A stretch of DNA of 64,000 nt, taken from Spirochaetae bacterium HGW-Spirochaetae-3 (lineage in GTDB: Bacteria > Spirochaetota > Spirochaetia > Treponematales > UBA12059). Location of the stretch: contig PGXV01000001.1 in NCBI GenBank assembly GCA_002839315.1, forward strand, positions 124,001-188,000, given 5' to 3'. Both the position numbers and the translations under genes were made by a program. Shown here one piece after another: positions 16,046 to 24,853 of the stretch (within the stretch, counting starts at the first letter, position 1; the number at the start of each line of letters is the position of its first letter). A model generated the notes under the pieces. The model searched no databases. It was not told where the DNA came from and saw nothing but the letters and a program-made list of their open reading frames with translations.

Positions 16046-17745
16046 CCCGGGCCTCCGGACGGGATGCGAAGCTCGGCGACGAAGCCACCGCTCGGCCCCC
16101 GTGCGTAGACGCGGATACCGTATCCCGGGCCGTATTCGAGCGCCATTCGCCTGTTCGTGCCGAGCAGCCCGATGCCGTGATCGCCCGCGGGCGGTTCGGC
16201 GGCCTCCAGCGACCTGGACAGGTCCTCCATAGCCTTCGCCTCCATGCCGGGGCCGTCGTCCTCGAATCGTATCACGGCGTCGTCACCGTCCTTACGGCCC
16301 GTTATCCTGAGCGTCCCGTGGCCGCGCTTCCGCTCGAGGCCGTGCGTCAGAGCGTTCTCCGCCAAGGGCTCTAGCGTCAACGGCGGCACCGGAAGATCCT
16401 CGAGGTCATCTGCTATATCGATGTCGAACGAGAACCGCTCGCCGAAGCGTACTTTCTCGATGCTCAGATAGTCCCTGACGAACGAGAGGCTGTCCCCGAC
16501 GGTCGAGGATCCGTCCCTTCGCCCCGTCCCGGCCCGCAGTATCTTGCCGAGCCTTGAGACGACCTCGGCGATCTCGGCCGAGCGTCCCAGTTTAGCCAAC
16601 GACTTTATGGACGCGAGGGTATTGTGGAGGAAGTGGGGATTCATCTGCGCCGCAAGCGCCTTGAGCTCGGCCTCGCGGAGCAATTCCTGCCTCTCAACCT
16701 CGCTCTTAAGGAGCGTGTCGACCTCCGCGGTCATCGCGTTGAACGACCTGGCCAGATCGCCGAGCTCGTCGTCGCCGGACGGCTTGATGCGTATCGACAG
16801 GTCCCCGTCCTCGACGAGCCGCATCGACCGCGCCATCTCAAGCACCGGCTCCGTCACAGACGCCGACGCGCGCAGGGCCAGGGCCGCGGCCAGGGCGGCC
16901 GCCCCGGCCAGGCCCGCCATGGCGACCATCCTCGCGGATCGCCCGAACCCGTCATAGAGGCCGGCAGGGGCCTCGGCGAATACGGTAAGCTCGCCGCCGG
17001 CGCCTACGGCGCGCGCAACGGATACGCGGCGCGAATCGGTTGCGCGCTCGACGTCGTCGATGAACCCGCCTTCGCGGGAGGGGTCCGATTGGTCGAAGAC
17101 CACCTTGCCCGAAGGGAACACGAGCGACGCGCCGCCCTGCAACCCGCTGGCGACAGCCGCCTCCGCGACCGCGGATCGCCTGATATCGGCCAGCGCGTAA
17201 CCGAGGCGGGATCCGTCGGGCCCGCGTATAGGGACGCCTATCGTGAACGCCCCGACCGATCCGTCGGACAGGGGGGCGACGCGGGGCGCCAACGCCAGAG
17301 CGGAGCTAGCGAGGGAACGGAATATTCCCCAGGAGCCGTATACCGCGAGGTCCCTGTCGGGCGGCGCGTCGCCGAGGAGGAGCGCCACCGATCCGTCCGA
17401 CGACAGCACGCTCGCCTCCGCGGGGCCGGCGTAGCGCGGGAATGAAGAGAGTATACGCCTGAACGCCATCGCCGTGAGGGCCGGATCGTCACTGCCGTCG
17501 CGGCCGAGCACGGCGAGCACGGATGCGTCCGAGGCTACCGCCGCGAGATCCCGGGAGCAGGAATCGGCTAGCGACGATACCGCGCTCGCGAAAGCCGCGG
17601 CTTGGGAATCGAGGCGGGACTCGGCCTCGCCGCGAAGGGCGGCCCCGGCCAGCGCGGTATAGACGACGGATATGGCGGCGGCCGGAGCCATCGCGGCGGC
17701 GAGGAACAACGCGAATATTCGCCTGAAGTATCGAGGCCGGCCCAA
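16042..17745 (-). CDS. sensor histidine kinase, YesM type
   Basis: 567 residues. A first membrane helix lies near residues 10-30 and a second near 265-290, with a ~235-residue extracytoplasmic sensor between. A HAMP linker follows, then the His_kinase domain with phospho-acceptor His in QMNPHFLHNTLASIKSL. The ATPase domain shows PLAENALTHGLE, a DDGPGM loop and HGIGLLGTNRRM. It probably responds to a sugar or a binding protein outside the membrane and phosphorylates the partner at 15212. It starts 4 bp after the stop of the AAA ATPase gene, so the three form one operon. Confidence 0.9.
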   Translation of the reverse strand: MGRPRYFRRIFALFLAAAMAPAAAISVVYTALAGAALRGEAESRLDSQAAAFASAVSSLADSCSRDLAAVASDASVLAVLGRDGSDDPALTAMAFRRILSSFPRYAGPAEASVLSSDGSVALLLGDAPPDRDLAVYGSWGIFRSLASSALALAPRVAPLSDGSVGAFTIGVPIRGPDGSRLGYALADIRRSAVAEAAVASGLQGGASLVFPSGKVVFDQSDPSREGGFIDDVERATDSRRVSVARAVGAGGELTVFAEAPAGLYDGFGRSARMVAMAGLAGAAALAAALALRASASVTEPVLEMARSMRLVEDGDLSIRIKPSGDDELGDLARSFNAMTAEVDTLLKSEVERQELLREAELKALAAQMNPHFLHNTLASIKSLAKLGRSAEIAEVVSRLGKILRAGTGRRDGSSTVGDSLSFVRDYLSIEKVRFGERFSFDIDIADDLEDLPVPPLTLEPLAENALTHGLERKRGHGTLRITGRKDGDDAVIRFEDDGPGMEAKAMEDLSRSLEAAEPPAGDHGIGLLGTNRRMALEYGPGYGIRVYARGPSGGFVAELRIPSGGPG

Positions 17746-17749
17746 GGGG

Positions 17750-19498
17750 CTAACGCTCCCCGAGCAGGCTCTTGAGCTCCTGTATGTCCTTCACGAGCCG
17801 GGAGCGGTCGAGGTTCTGGAATCGCCTGGGCACCATCTCCTTGCTCGTGCACTCTACGACCGCGACGAGGTTCTGGAGCTCTATCTCGTGCGGGTACGCG
17901 GGGGGTACGAAATCTGCCATCGTCTCCTCGAGATCCTCCTTCGTCACGAAGGAACGCCCGTCCATCGTCGCCTTGAGTTTTGCGCGTATTAGCACCGCCT
18001 CGAGGTCGGCGCCCGAGAACTCGTGCTTGAAGCGCTTGAACATGTCGGATATGGGGAATTTCCGTATCGACAGGCCGAGCTTGCGCACGAGGACGTCGTA
18101 CAGGGCCTCTTTGTCCACGTCGTTGTCGGGGTAGAAGAGGGCGAGGTGCTCCTCCGCGCGGCCCTGCCGCTTCAGGTCGATAGGCAGCAGGTCGGGACGG
18201 CAGGTGATGAGGAACCAGATGATCTTGCCGCGGAACTCGGTGTTGCCCATGAAGCTCGCGAGCTGAGCGAATATGCGGTTGGACGTGCCGGAGTCGCCGT
18301 CCTGGTCGCGGTCTCCGAGGAACGCGTCCGCCTCGTCTATCATCACCGCTACCGGGGCCATCGCCTTGAGTATGGTAAGCACCTTCTCGAGGTTAGACTC
18401 GGTGACGCCTTGCCACTTCGACCTGAAATTCTTGAACTTGACCATCGGTACGCCGATCTCGCCGGCGAAGGCCGAGACCATGAAGCTCTTGCCCGTACCG
18501 ACGGGACCCGCGATGAGGTAGCCCATCGGCAGGACGTCGAGGCGCCCCTGCTTGAGCGCCCGCGCCGCGTGCTTGAAGCGCTTCTTGACGAAATCATGGC
18601 CTGACACGTAGGACAGGTCGTGCTCCGTCTCGAGGAATTCGAGGAGCCCCCCCGCCTCGCTCTCTATGATCTCGCGCTTCTTGGCCTTGAGGTAGTCCAT
18701 CGATATGGGCTTGTCCTCCTGCCAGCTCTCGGCGGCGAGGCGGTTGAGGTTGACCAGGTTGAGCCCGGACGTGATGGAACCGACCGCCGCCGCGGACAGT
18801 CCCTTGTCGAGGAGGAGCGTGCCCTTGCCCTCGAGGAATTCGAGGAAGGAGGAACGGACCGTCTCGTCGGGGATAGGTATCTCCACCTTGATGGTCGAGG
18901 GGCTGGCGACGATGCGCGGGTTAAGGTCGGCGAGGTTCTCGGAGAGCAATAGCACGGAGACGTCGCCCTTGGTGAACACGGGATCGTGCGACCAGCGGTT
19001 CAGCGTGACGAAGCAGTATCGGTCCGATTCATCCAGCTTGGCGACGTCGGCGGCCGGCAGTATCGTCTCCGCGTAGTCGATGATCATGACGATTCGCTTC
19101 TTCTGCGGGATGTTGAGGAGGAAATAGCGCTCCAGCGTCCTGAACGCTACCGCCGGGTCGGCCGATAGCAGCTCGTCGTCGGTCGTATCCGGATAGCGCT
19201 CGCGCATCGACCGGATATAGTCCCTCTGCATCTCCGGCGAGCAGAAGCTGACGCCCGAGGAACGGTCCCAGAAGACGATGATGTCGCGATTGCCGAACAG
19301 CACCTCCGAGACGTAATCCTGTATCTTTACGAAGTTGAATTCGCCTTCGTTCATCTTGTGGGGCAGGAAATCACGAATATTGCCGTGTACGATATAAAGA
19401 TTCGCGGTCTTGGAGCAGTATTTATAGGAAAGCTCCTGCGCCCAGGACGGCAGGATCTTGATGAAAGGCAGGTTCTTGACGATGAGCTGTTCCTTCAT
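17750..19498 (-). CDS. two-module AAA ATPase with inactive N-terminal module (Ycf46-like)
   Basis: 582 residues. The C-terminal module is intact: Walker A GPVGTGKS (331-338), Walker B VAVMIDEADAF (383-392), a sensor-type segment IIWFLITCRPDLLP and GRAEEH where AAA proteins keep the arginine-containing GR motif. The N-terminal ~270 residues resemble a second AAA fold (RIVMIIDYAETI looks like Walker B) but lack Walker A. The layout is similar to Ycf46-type AAA proteins, whose role is poorly known. I chose the ATG ending at 19498 because GGAGG lies five bases upstream; a start at 19513 has none. It heads the operon with the YesM/YesN pair. Confidence 0.75.
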   Translation of the reverse strand: MKEQLIVKNLPFIKILPSWAQELSYKYCSKTANLYIVHGNIRDFLPHKMNEGEFNFVKIQDYVSEVLFGNRDIIVFWDRSSGVSFCSPEMQRDYIRSMRERYPDTTDDELLSADPAVAFRTLERYFLLNIPQKKRIVMIIDYAETILPAADVAKLDESDRYCFVTLNRWSHDPVFTKGDVSVLLLSENLADLNPRIVASPSTIKVEIPIPDETVRSSFLEFLEGKGTLLLDKGLSAAAVGSITSGLNLVNLNRLAAESWQEDKPISMDYLKAKKREIIESEAGGLLEFLETEHDLSYVSGHDFVKKRFKHAARALKQGRLDVLPMGYLIAGPVGTGKSFMVSAFAGEIGVPMVKFKNFRSKWQGVTESNLEKVLTILKAMAPVAVMIDEADAFLGDRDQDGDSGTSNRIFAQLASFMGNTEFRGKIIWFLITCRPDLLPIDLKRQGRAEEHLALFYPDNDVDKEALYDVLVRKLGLSIRKFPISDMFKRFKHEFSGADLEAVLIRAKLKATMDGRSFVTKEDLEETMADFVPPAYPHEIELQNLVAVVECTSKEMVPRRFQNLDRSRLVKDIQELKSLLGER

Positions 19499-19605
19499 GC
19501 GCCCCTCCGTCATCGAGTATGTACGATCGGGAGCCTCGGGAGCAAGTGCGATTATCTAGAGCTCGCCCCCTACCCGAAAATGTAGGCTGTGATTATTTTA
19601 ATCGC

Positions 19606-20745
19606 ATGCTATATAAACAGCCGCGTATATTGATGACGATGCTCGAATGCGGATTCGGCCACAAGAATCCCGCCATAGCCGTCGCCGACGCTATAGAGGA
19701 TAATTTCCCGGGTGCTTACCACGTCGATATAGTCGATTTCGCCAAGGAAAGCGGCGCGCGATCGAGCGACGAGCTGCTAAAAAAATCATGGGACTTCTCT
19801 CTCGCTTTTCCCCCTCCCTCGCGTATAGGATACCTGCTCGTGGAACTCGCCGGGGACAGGAAGGAATACATCGACGTCCTGCTCAAGGAGTTCGTCGTCA
19901 AGGGAATGGCGTACATCCGCGACTACGCGCCCGACCTTATCTTCTCTACGCATCCGCTGTGCACGTATATCGCGGTCAAGGCCAGGGAGACTCTTGGGCT
20001 GACCTTCAAGCTTACCACCTACGTCGTCGATCCCTTCGACGGCTATTCGTGGTGGGCGGAGGAAGGATCCGACTACACGCTGGTAGCGAGCGAACGTTCC
20101 AAGGAACGCCTTCTGAAGCACGGCATCCCGCTTCGTAAGATCAAGGTCCTAGGCTTCCCGATAAACAAGAAATTCCTGAGGATCGAGTCTACGCCGACGG
20201 CCGTCCTGGAGAACCTCGGGCTGGATCCCAGGCGCAAGACCATCCTCGTATCGGCCGGGGGTCAGGGCATCGGCAAGGTATTCATGTACGTCGAGGCGCT
20301 CGCCCTGCTGCACCTGCCGATAAACGTCATCACTGTCGCGGGAAAGAACGCCGACACCAAGAGACGGATGGACCGTATCGTGAAGATGTCGTCGAAGACG
20401 AGGATAGTCTCGCTCGGCTACGTCTCCAACATGAACGAGCTAGCCTCCGCGTCCGACGCCATCGTCGGAAAGGCGGGGGCGTCGACCGCGATGGAGTCCA
20501 TCTTCCTCAACAAGCCGATGATATTCACCGAATGGGCTACCTACAACGACCGGTATATCATCAACTTCATACTCGACTACAAGATAGGCATGTACTGCCC
20601 GACAGTATTCTCGTTCCTGAGGGAGATGCGCGCCGTCGCCGAAGGCGACAGGCTGAGGCGATGCGCCGAGAACCTCGCCGAGCTTAACATGAAGCCCGGG
20701 ACCGACGACGTCGCCAGGTTCCTCGCGGAGCAGCTGGAGCCCTGA
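19606..20745 (+). CDS. MGDG synthase/processive diacylglycerol glycosyltransferase family protein
   Basis: 379 residues. LECGFGHKNPAIAVADAI is the GGGHxxAA-type N-terminal loop of MGDG-synthase proteins, and KLTTYVVDPFD, SAGGQGIGKVF and IVGKAGASTAMESIFLNKPMI are the GT28-type donor-binding segments. These enzymes put glucose or galactose on diacylglycerol at the inner membrane face; spirochaetes are known for glycosyl-diacylglycerols. The start is uncertain: the ATG at 19606 has no clear Shine-Dalgarno, and an ATG at 19633 would also keep the core intact. The 107 bp before it (19499-19605) are shared with the divergent AAA ATPase gene. Confidence 0.8.
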   Translation: MLYKQPRILMTMLECGFGHKNPAIAVADAIEDNFPGAYHVDIVDFAKESGARSSDELLKKSWDFSLAFPPPSRIGYLLVELAGDRKEYIDVLLKEFVVKGMAYIRDYAPDLIFSTHPLCTYIAVKARETLGLTFKLTTYVVDPFDGYSWWAEEGSDYTLVASERSKERLLKHGIPLRKIKVLGFPINKKFLRIESTPTAVLENLGLDPRRKTILVSAGGQGIGKVFMYVEALALLHLPINVITVAGKNADTKRRMDRIVKMSSKTRIVSLGYVSNMNELASASDAIVGKAGASTAMESIFLNKPMIFTEWATYNDRYIINFILDYKIGMYCPTVFSFLREMRAVAEGDRLRRCAENLAELNMKPGTDDVARFLAEQLEP

Positions 20746-20762
20746 CGGAGCCTCCGGCGATC

Positions 20763-20791
20763 TTGCGCTGGACCGCCTCGTATGGTAAAAT
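20763..20791 (+). promoter_or_regulatory. promoter of the ferredoxin gene
   Basis: TTGCGC (20763-20768), 17-bp spacer and TAAAAT (20786-20791). It lies just after the glycosyltransferase gene and 33 bp before the ferredoxin start. Confidence 0.65.
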
Positions 20792-20824
20792 CGCCTTACA
20801 TCTACATTACGAGGAGATCCTACT

Positions 20825-20995
20825 ATGGCATACAAGGTAACCGACGCGTGCGTTAACTGCGGAGCCTGCGAGTCCGAGTGTCCGGTCCAGGCTATCAGCG
20901 AGAAGAACGGCTTGCGCTGGATCGATCCCGACAAGTGCACCGACTGCGGTTCCTGCGCTTCCGTCTGCCCCACCGAGGCCATCATCCAGGGCTAA
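20825..20995 (+). CDS. 2[4Fe-4S] ferredoxin
   Basis: 56 residues, a classic small clostridial-type ferredoxin. Two complete motifs are seen, [12 protein letters not shown] and [12 protein letters not shown], each binding one [4Fe-4S] cluster. GAGGAG lies upstream of the ATG at 20825, and a promoter and a terminator show that it is a single-gene unit. It is a likely general electron carrier, and a possible donor to the ferredoxin:thioredoxin reductase at 42695. Confidence 0.95.
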   Translation: MAYKVTDACVNCGACESECPVQAISEKNGLRWIDPDKCTDCGSCASVCPTEAIIQG

Positions 20996-21014
20996 GTCTT
21001 CCGTTAACGAAAAG

Positions 21015-21054
21015 AGAGCCCCCTTCGCATACGGTCGTACGCGAAGGGGGCTCT
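21015..21054. terminator. bidirectional terminator
   Basis: AGAGCCCCCTTCGC (21015-21028) pairs perfectly with 21041-21054, with a short extra stem in the loop. T-rich flanks occur on both strands (CTTTCT after it on plus, CTCTTTTCG on minus). It serves the convergent ferredoxin and arginine deiminase genes. Confidence 0.85.
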
Positions 21055-21077
21055 TTCTCGTATGTGCGTTTTCCCGG

Positions 21078-22322
21078 CTAGTCCTCGCGTTCTATGGGGC
21101 AGGTCATGCAACGGGCTCCGCCGCCGCCTCGGGCGAGCTCGACGCCGTCGAAACCCACCGCGAGCCGCTTGAACGATAGCGGGTCGACGCCGCCCTCTAG
21201 GAAGTCGTCGGCCGAGCGTATCTCGAAGCCGGCGTTGGACAGGGATTCGAGCGTATGCACGTTGCACGAGTACATGATGATCCTTCCGGGAGCGAAGCTG
21301 AATGAGTTCGCTCCGGACAGCCACTGTTCCCGCTCCTGCCGGAGGGGATCGGCGCCGCCGGTCAGCACCGGTCGTAATACGATCCCTACCGACTCGAGGC
21401 CCGACAACAGCGAATCGGCCTCTGAGAGCCGCGCTTCCTTGCCCGGCGCCGCCTCGATGCGTATGACCTTGGCCCTCCGCTGCCCGAGCATAACCGGCTC
21501 GTAGACGAGGCAGGCGTCGCGGTCGATGACGGTAAACGCCATATCGAGGTGTATGGTCGCCCTGGCGACGGGTAGCACGACCGCGAATACGGTTACCGGC
21601 TCGCCGAAAGTATCTGCGATAGTACGGGCTACCTGATCCACGGCGTCAGCGCTCGTACGCTCGGAGACGCCGATCACCACGACGTCCTTGCGTAATACTT
21701 GGAAATCCCCGCCCTCGAGGGAGAATCCGTCCCTGACGAGCGCGGGCCCGTCGACGAGACGGCCGCCGCCCGTGAAGTCGGGATGCCGCTCGAAGACGAA
21801 TCGGTTGATCAGCGCCTCGGCGCGGCGCACCGGGAAACGCATAGCCGACGATATCGACTTGTCCCTGTAAACCATCGCCGCGTCGCGCATGAAGTACATG
21901 TTGGGTAGCGGCGGGATATCGAAATCGGCGCCTCTGATGAAGTTGGAGAGCTGCACGTGACGAGCCGCTAAACCGCCGATCGACGCCTTCGCGAGAGCCC
22001 CCGCGTCCATCGCCTTTAGTTCTTCGAGCCTATGCCCAGCCTTGTAGAAAGTGCATAGCAGGGACGAAAAGTCGTTCCTGGCCTCGGGCGTCGCGAGGCA
22101 GTCGGTCAGCAGGTCTCGAAGCTCGCTTACTTCCGCCACCTTCGCGAGAAAACCCTTGAGTTGCGAATGCTCGCGCCTGACGACTCCCATAGGAATAATG
22201 TCGTTATAGAGCTCTTCCGCGGCTCTGCTCGGGCGCATGGCCTCGACTTCCTCGCCGGGCGTATGAACGATCACTCTACGGAGACGTCCGGTCTCCGAGA
22301 GTATTCTCAGCCTCCTATCCAT
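21078..22322 (-). CDS. arcA: arginine deiminase
   Basis: 414 residues, the usual length. Family signatures are present in order: VIVHTPGEEVEAMRP at the N-terminus, MYFMRDAAM (usual FTRDP), FSLEGGDFQVL, ATIHLDMAFTVIDRDACLVYEP with the catalytic His and Asp, and GGARCMTCPIER with the nucleophilic Cys. It hydrolyses arginine to citrulline and ammonia. No ornithine carbamoyltransferase, carbamate kinase or ArcD antiporter is encoded nearby, so the full ADI pathway is not shown. The active-site loop has a second Cys (CMTC) where many relatives have Met-Ser/Met-Pro. Confidence 0.92.
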   Translation of the reverse strand: MDRRLRILSETGRLRRVIVHTPGEEVEAMRPSRAAEELYNDIIPMGVVRREHSQLKGFLAKVAEVSELRDLLTDCLATPEARNDFSSLLCTFYKAGHRLEELKAMDAGALAKASIGGLAARHVQLSNFIRGADFDIPPLPNMYFMRDAAMVYRDKSISSAMRFPVRRAEALINRFVFERHPDFTGGGRLVDGPALVRDGFSLEGGDFQVLRKDVVVIGVSERTSADAVDQVARTIADTFGEPVTVFAVVLPVARATIHLDMAFTVIDRDACLVYEPVMLGQRRAKVIRIEAAPGKEARLSEADSLLSGLESVGIVLRPVLTGGADPLRQEREQWLSGANSFSFAPGRIIMYSCNVHTLESLSNAGFEIRSADDFLEGGVDPLSFKRLAVGFDGVELARGGGGARCMTCPIERED

Positions 22323-22558
22323 TAAAGCCTCCCTTTTGCCGAATAGGATACCAAGTTACTAGTCACTTCGCAAGGAAAGCTTGAAGTATGCGAAATATGG
22401 TACTATATGCTTCAATACAGTATATATTAGTATGATACCGTATGGGGTACTTGCAAAAACTCATGAGGCTAGACGATACTATCACCTGCTTTGTATCTGT
22501 CGCGAGTAGCGTCCTCGGGACCGCGCCCGCAATCGTTGTCGCCAGAAAGGATCAGCGC
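22323..22558. other. AT-rich divergent regulatory region
   Basis: About 240 bp between arcA and the EIIA-CBS gene, much more AT-rich than its surroundings between 22370 and 22440. It holds an imperfect dyad TTGAAGTAT (22381-22389) / ATGCTTCAA (22407-22415) and -10-like boxes such as TATGAT at 22431-22436. An in-frame extension of the plus-strand gene to an ATG at 22442 is possible. Confidence 0.5.
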
Positions 22559-23467
22559 ATGAAGTTAGCGAATCTTCTGGATCCGAGGCTCGTCATGCTC
22601 GACAGGGACGTGTCATCCATCGACGAGGCGATCATCGCCGGCGTAACGGCGTTCTCGGGCAATCACCTGCGCGCCATGAAACGCGAGGAGGTACTGGAGC
22701 GCGTCCGCGAACGCCAGGCGCTCGGAGGCACGATCTTCCCGACGGGCATAGCCATTCCCCACGCGCGCCTGCCGGGGTTCGACGATATCGTCATAGCCGT
22801 CGTCAGGCCGAGGGTCCCCATCGTCGTGCCCGTCGACGGGCAGGTTCCCGTTCGGCTCGTATGGGTCGTACTGACCTCTCAATCGGCGTCGTCGACGTAC
22901 CTGAAGGTCCTCGCGAACCTCGCCGCGATATCGAAGGACGATGCCGCTATGCGCTCCCTGCTATCCGCCGATTCCGCCTCCCGGTTCATCGAGTCCGTCG
23001 AGGCGGGGGGATACGAGGTGGAGAAGGGCCTCCACGTCAGCGACATCATGACGTGCGACGTGCTATCGATCCGCGACGACGCCACGCTCCGCGAGCTCAC
23101 CGACAAGATGTTCTCCCACAAGCTACGGTACCTGCCCGTCGTCGACGCGACCGGCCTGCTCGTCGGCGAGGTCGGCGTACTCGACCTTATCGCCGCGGGC
23201 ATACCGGATTACGTCTACCGGGTGGGGAGCCTCAAGTTCCTGGACGAGTTCGAGCCGATGGCCGACCTGCTCAAGAACGAGGACAAGATACTCGTCGGTA
23301 GCATCATGAAGCCTCCCGTACGCTCGATAGCTCCAGACAGCTCGGTTCTCGCGGTCGCCTTCGAGATGACCAGGAGCCGCAAGCGTCACTTCCCCGTCGT
23401 AGAGGACGGCCAAATCGTCGGCGTCGTCTCGTCGATGGATATCCTGTCCAAGGTCCTTCGGGCCTGA
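22559..23467 (+). CDS. PTS EIIA-like domain fused to a CBS-domain pair
   Basis: 302 residues. Residues ~1-150 are a PTS IIA (fructose/nitrogen type) domain with the phospho-acceptor His in TGIAIPHARLPGF. Residues ~165-300 hold two CBS motifs: VSDIMTCDVLSIRDDATLREL with LRYLPVVDATGLLVG, and VGSIMKPPVRSIAPDSSVLAV with RKRHFPVVEDGQIVGVVS. CBS pairs bind adenine nucleotides. The gene lies 11 bp before an NhaD/ArsB-type permease, so it may regulate that transporter by phosphorylation state and energy charge. The ATG at 22559 has AAAGG upstream and begins the typical IIA start; an ATG at 22442 would add 39 unrelated residues. Confidence 0.8.
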   Translation: MKLANLLDPRLVMLDRDVSSIDEAIIAGVTAFSGNHLRAMKREEVLERVRERQALGGTIFPTGIAIPHARLPGFDDIVIAVVRPRVPIVVPVDGQVPVRLVWVVLTSQSASSTYLKVLANLAAISKDDAAMRSLLSADSASRFIESVEAGGYEVEKGLHVSDIMTCDVLSIRDDATLRELTDKMFSHKLRYLPVVDATGLLVGEVGVLDLIAAGIPDYVYRVGSLKFLDEFEPMADLLKNEDKILVGSIMKPPVRSIAPDSSVLAVAFEMTRSRKRHFPVVEDGQIVGVVSSMDILSKVLRA

Positions 23468-23478
23468 GAAGAGGAACC

Positions 23479-24753
23479 ATGTACCCAGCAATCCCCATCG
23501 CACTCGCGATATTCGCCGTCGCGATGATCGCCATTACCACCGAGAAGGTGAACAAGACGTCGGCGGCGATCCTCGGCGGCATGCTGATGGTGATCTTCGG
23601 GATAGAGAGCCAGTCGAAGGCCTTCTCCTATATCGACTGGAACGTGATCTTCCTGTTGATCGGCATGATGATAATCACCAACATCACGAAGCGGACCGGG
23701 CTTTTCCAGTATATCGCGATCCGGCTCGCGAAGCTCGCGCGCGGAGAACCGGTGGCTATCATCATCATGCTCTCCGTCGCTACGGCCGTGATCTCGGCGT
23801 TGCTCGATAACGTAACGACTGTACTCATCCTGGTCCCTATCACCTTCCTGATCGCCGTCGAGCTCAACGTGGCCCCTACGCCGTTCGTGATCGCGCTGGC
23901 GCTCGCGTCCAACGTGGGCGGTACGGCGACGCTTATAGGCGATCCTCCGAATATCATGATAGGCTCGGCCGCAGGGCTCGGATTCGTCGACTTCCTGACT
24001 ACCACCGCGCCTATAGTCGCCATAGACATCGTAGCCCTATGCGGGTTCATATTCGTCGCGTTCAGGAAGAGCCTCGTCGTATCCAACGAGCGCAAGGCGC
24101 GAATCATGGCGTTCGACGACACCAAGGCGATAGAAGATAAACCGCTCCTCGTAAAGTCGTTGATCGTCCTCGGATCCGTGACGGCCGCATTCGTACTCCA
24201 TTCCAGCCTGGGCATAGAGCCGGCGACCATAGCGCTCAGCGGCGCCGCCGTCCTCCTCATAGCCTCCGGTACGCACGACGTGGAAACGATACTAGGCGAG
24301 ATCGAATGGACGACGATCATGTTCTTCCTGGGATTGTTCATGCTCGTCGGAGGGCTCGTCGAGACCGGGTTGATGACGCAGGTCTCCTCGTCGCTCCTCG
24401 GCGCTACCACCGGGCATATGACCGCGACGACGATGCTCGTGCTCTGGGCTTCAGGGACGCTCTCCGGGTTTCTCGACAACATCCCGTTCGTGGCCACGAT
24501 GATACCGCTGATACAGGACATGGGCGCGACGCTCGGAGCGCGGACCATAGAACCGCTGTGGTGGGCGCTGTCGCTCGGGGCCTGCCTCGGAGGCAACGGC
24601 ACGCTGATAGGCGCCTCGGCCAACGTCGTCTCGGTCGGCATATCGCGCAAGAACGGGAATCCCATATCGTTCTGGGATTTCACCAAGTACGGCGCCGTCT
24701 ATACGCTTCTGTCGCTCGTGCTGTCGAGTCTCTATATGCTTATCCGATTCTGA
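23479..24753 (+). CDS. ArsB/NhaD-family ion permease (probable Na+/H+ antiporter)
   Basis: 424 residues with 10-12 membrane helices. Family elements include IDWNVIFLLIGMMIITNI, the LDNVTTVLILVPI repeat half, NVGGTATLIGDPPNIMIG, and the second half SGFLDNIPFVATMIPLI and GACLGGNGTLIGASANVVS. The paired inverted repeats with DN-V/P and GGN/T-GT motifs are typical of NhaD and related anion transporters. Substrate may be sodium/proton or an anion; the sequence does not decide. It follows the EIIA-CBS gene with a short gap. Confidence 0.85.
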   Translation: MYPAIPIALAIFAVAMIAITTEKVNKTSAAILGGMLMVIFGIESQSKAFSYIDWNVIFLLIGMMIITNITKRTGLFQYIAIRLAKLARGEPVAIIIMLSVATAVISALLDNVTTVLILVPITFLIAVELNVAPTPFVIALALASNVGGTATLIGDPPNIMIGSAAGLGFVDFLTTTAPIVAIDIVALCGFIFVAFRKSLVVSNERKARIMAFDDTKAIEDKPLLVKSLIVLGSVTAAFVLHSSLGIEPATIALSGAAVLLIASGTHDVETILGEIEWTTIMFFLGLFMLVGGLVETGLMTQVSSSLLGATTGHMTATTMLVLWASGTLSGFLDNIPFVATMIPLIQDMGATLGARTIEPLWWALSLGACLGGNGTLIGASANVVSVGISRKNGNPISFWDFTKYGAVYTLLSLVLSSLYMLIRF

Positions 24754-24805
24754 TAGCTCGCGCGGGTGCGCGCGGCGCGATCCCTAAGGATCGCGGAGCT
24801 ATAAA

Positions 24806-24838
24806 GCGGCCTGAAATGCGAGACGCATTACAGGCCGC
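24806..24838. terminator. bidirectional terminator-like hairpin
   Basis: GCGGCCTG (24806-24813) and AATGCG (24815-24820) pair with CGCATT (24824-24829) and CAGGCCGC (24831-24838) with one A-A mismatch and a 3-nt loop. On the minus strand the stem is followed by TTTATA. It separates the convergent permease and nrdJ genes. Confidence 0.65.
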
Positions 24839-24853
24839 CGTCGCTTTACGGGC

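Noticed and set aside
15457-16108. Plus-strand open frames over the response regulator and kinase genes
   Set aside because: They are Arg/Pro-rich mirrors of the minus-strand genes in a GC-rich genome and lack ribosome-binding sites and recognisable domains.
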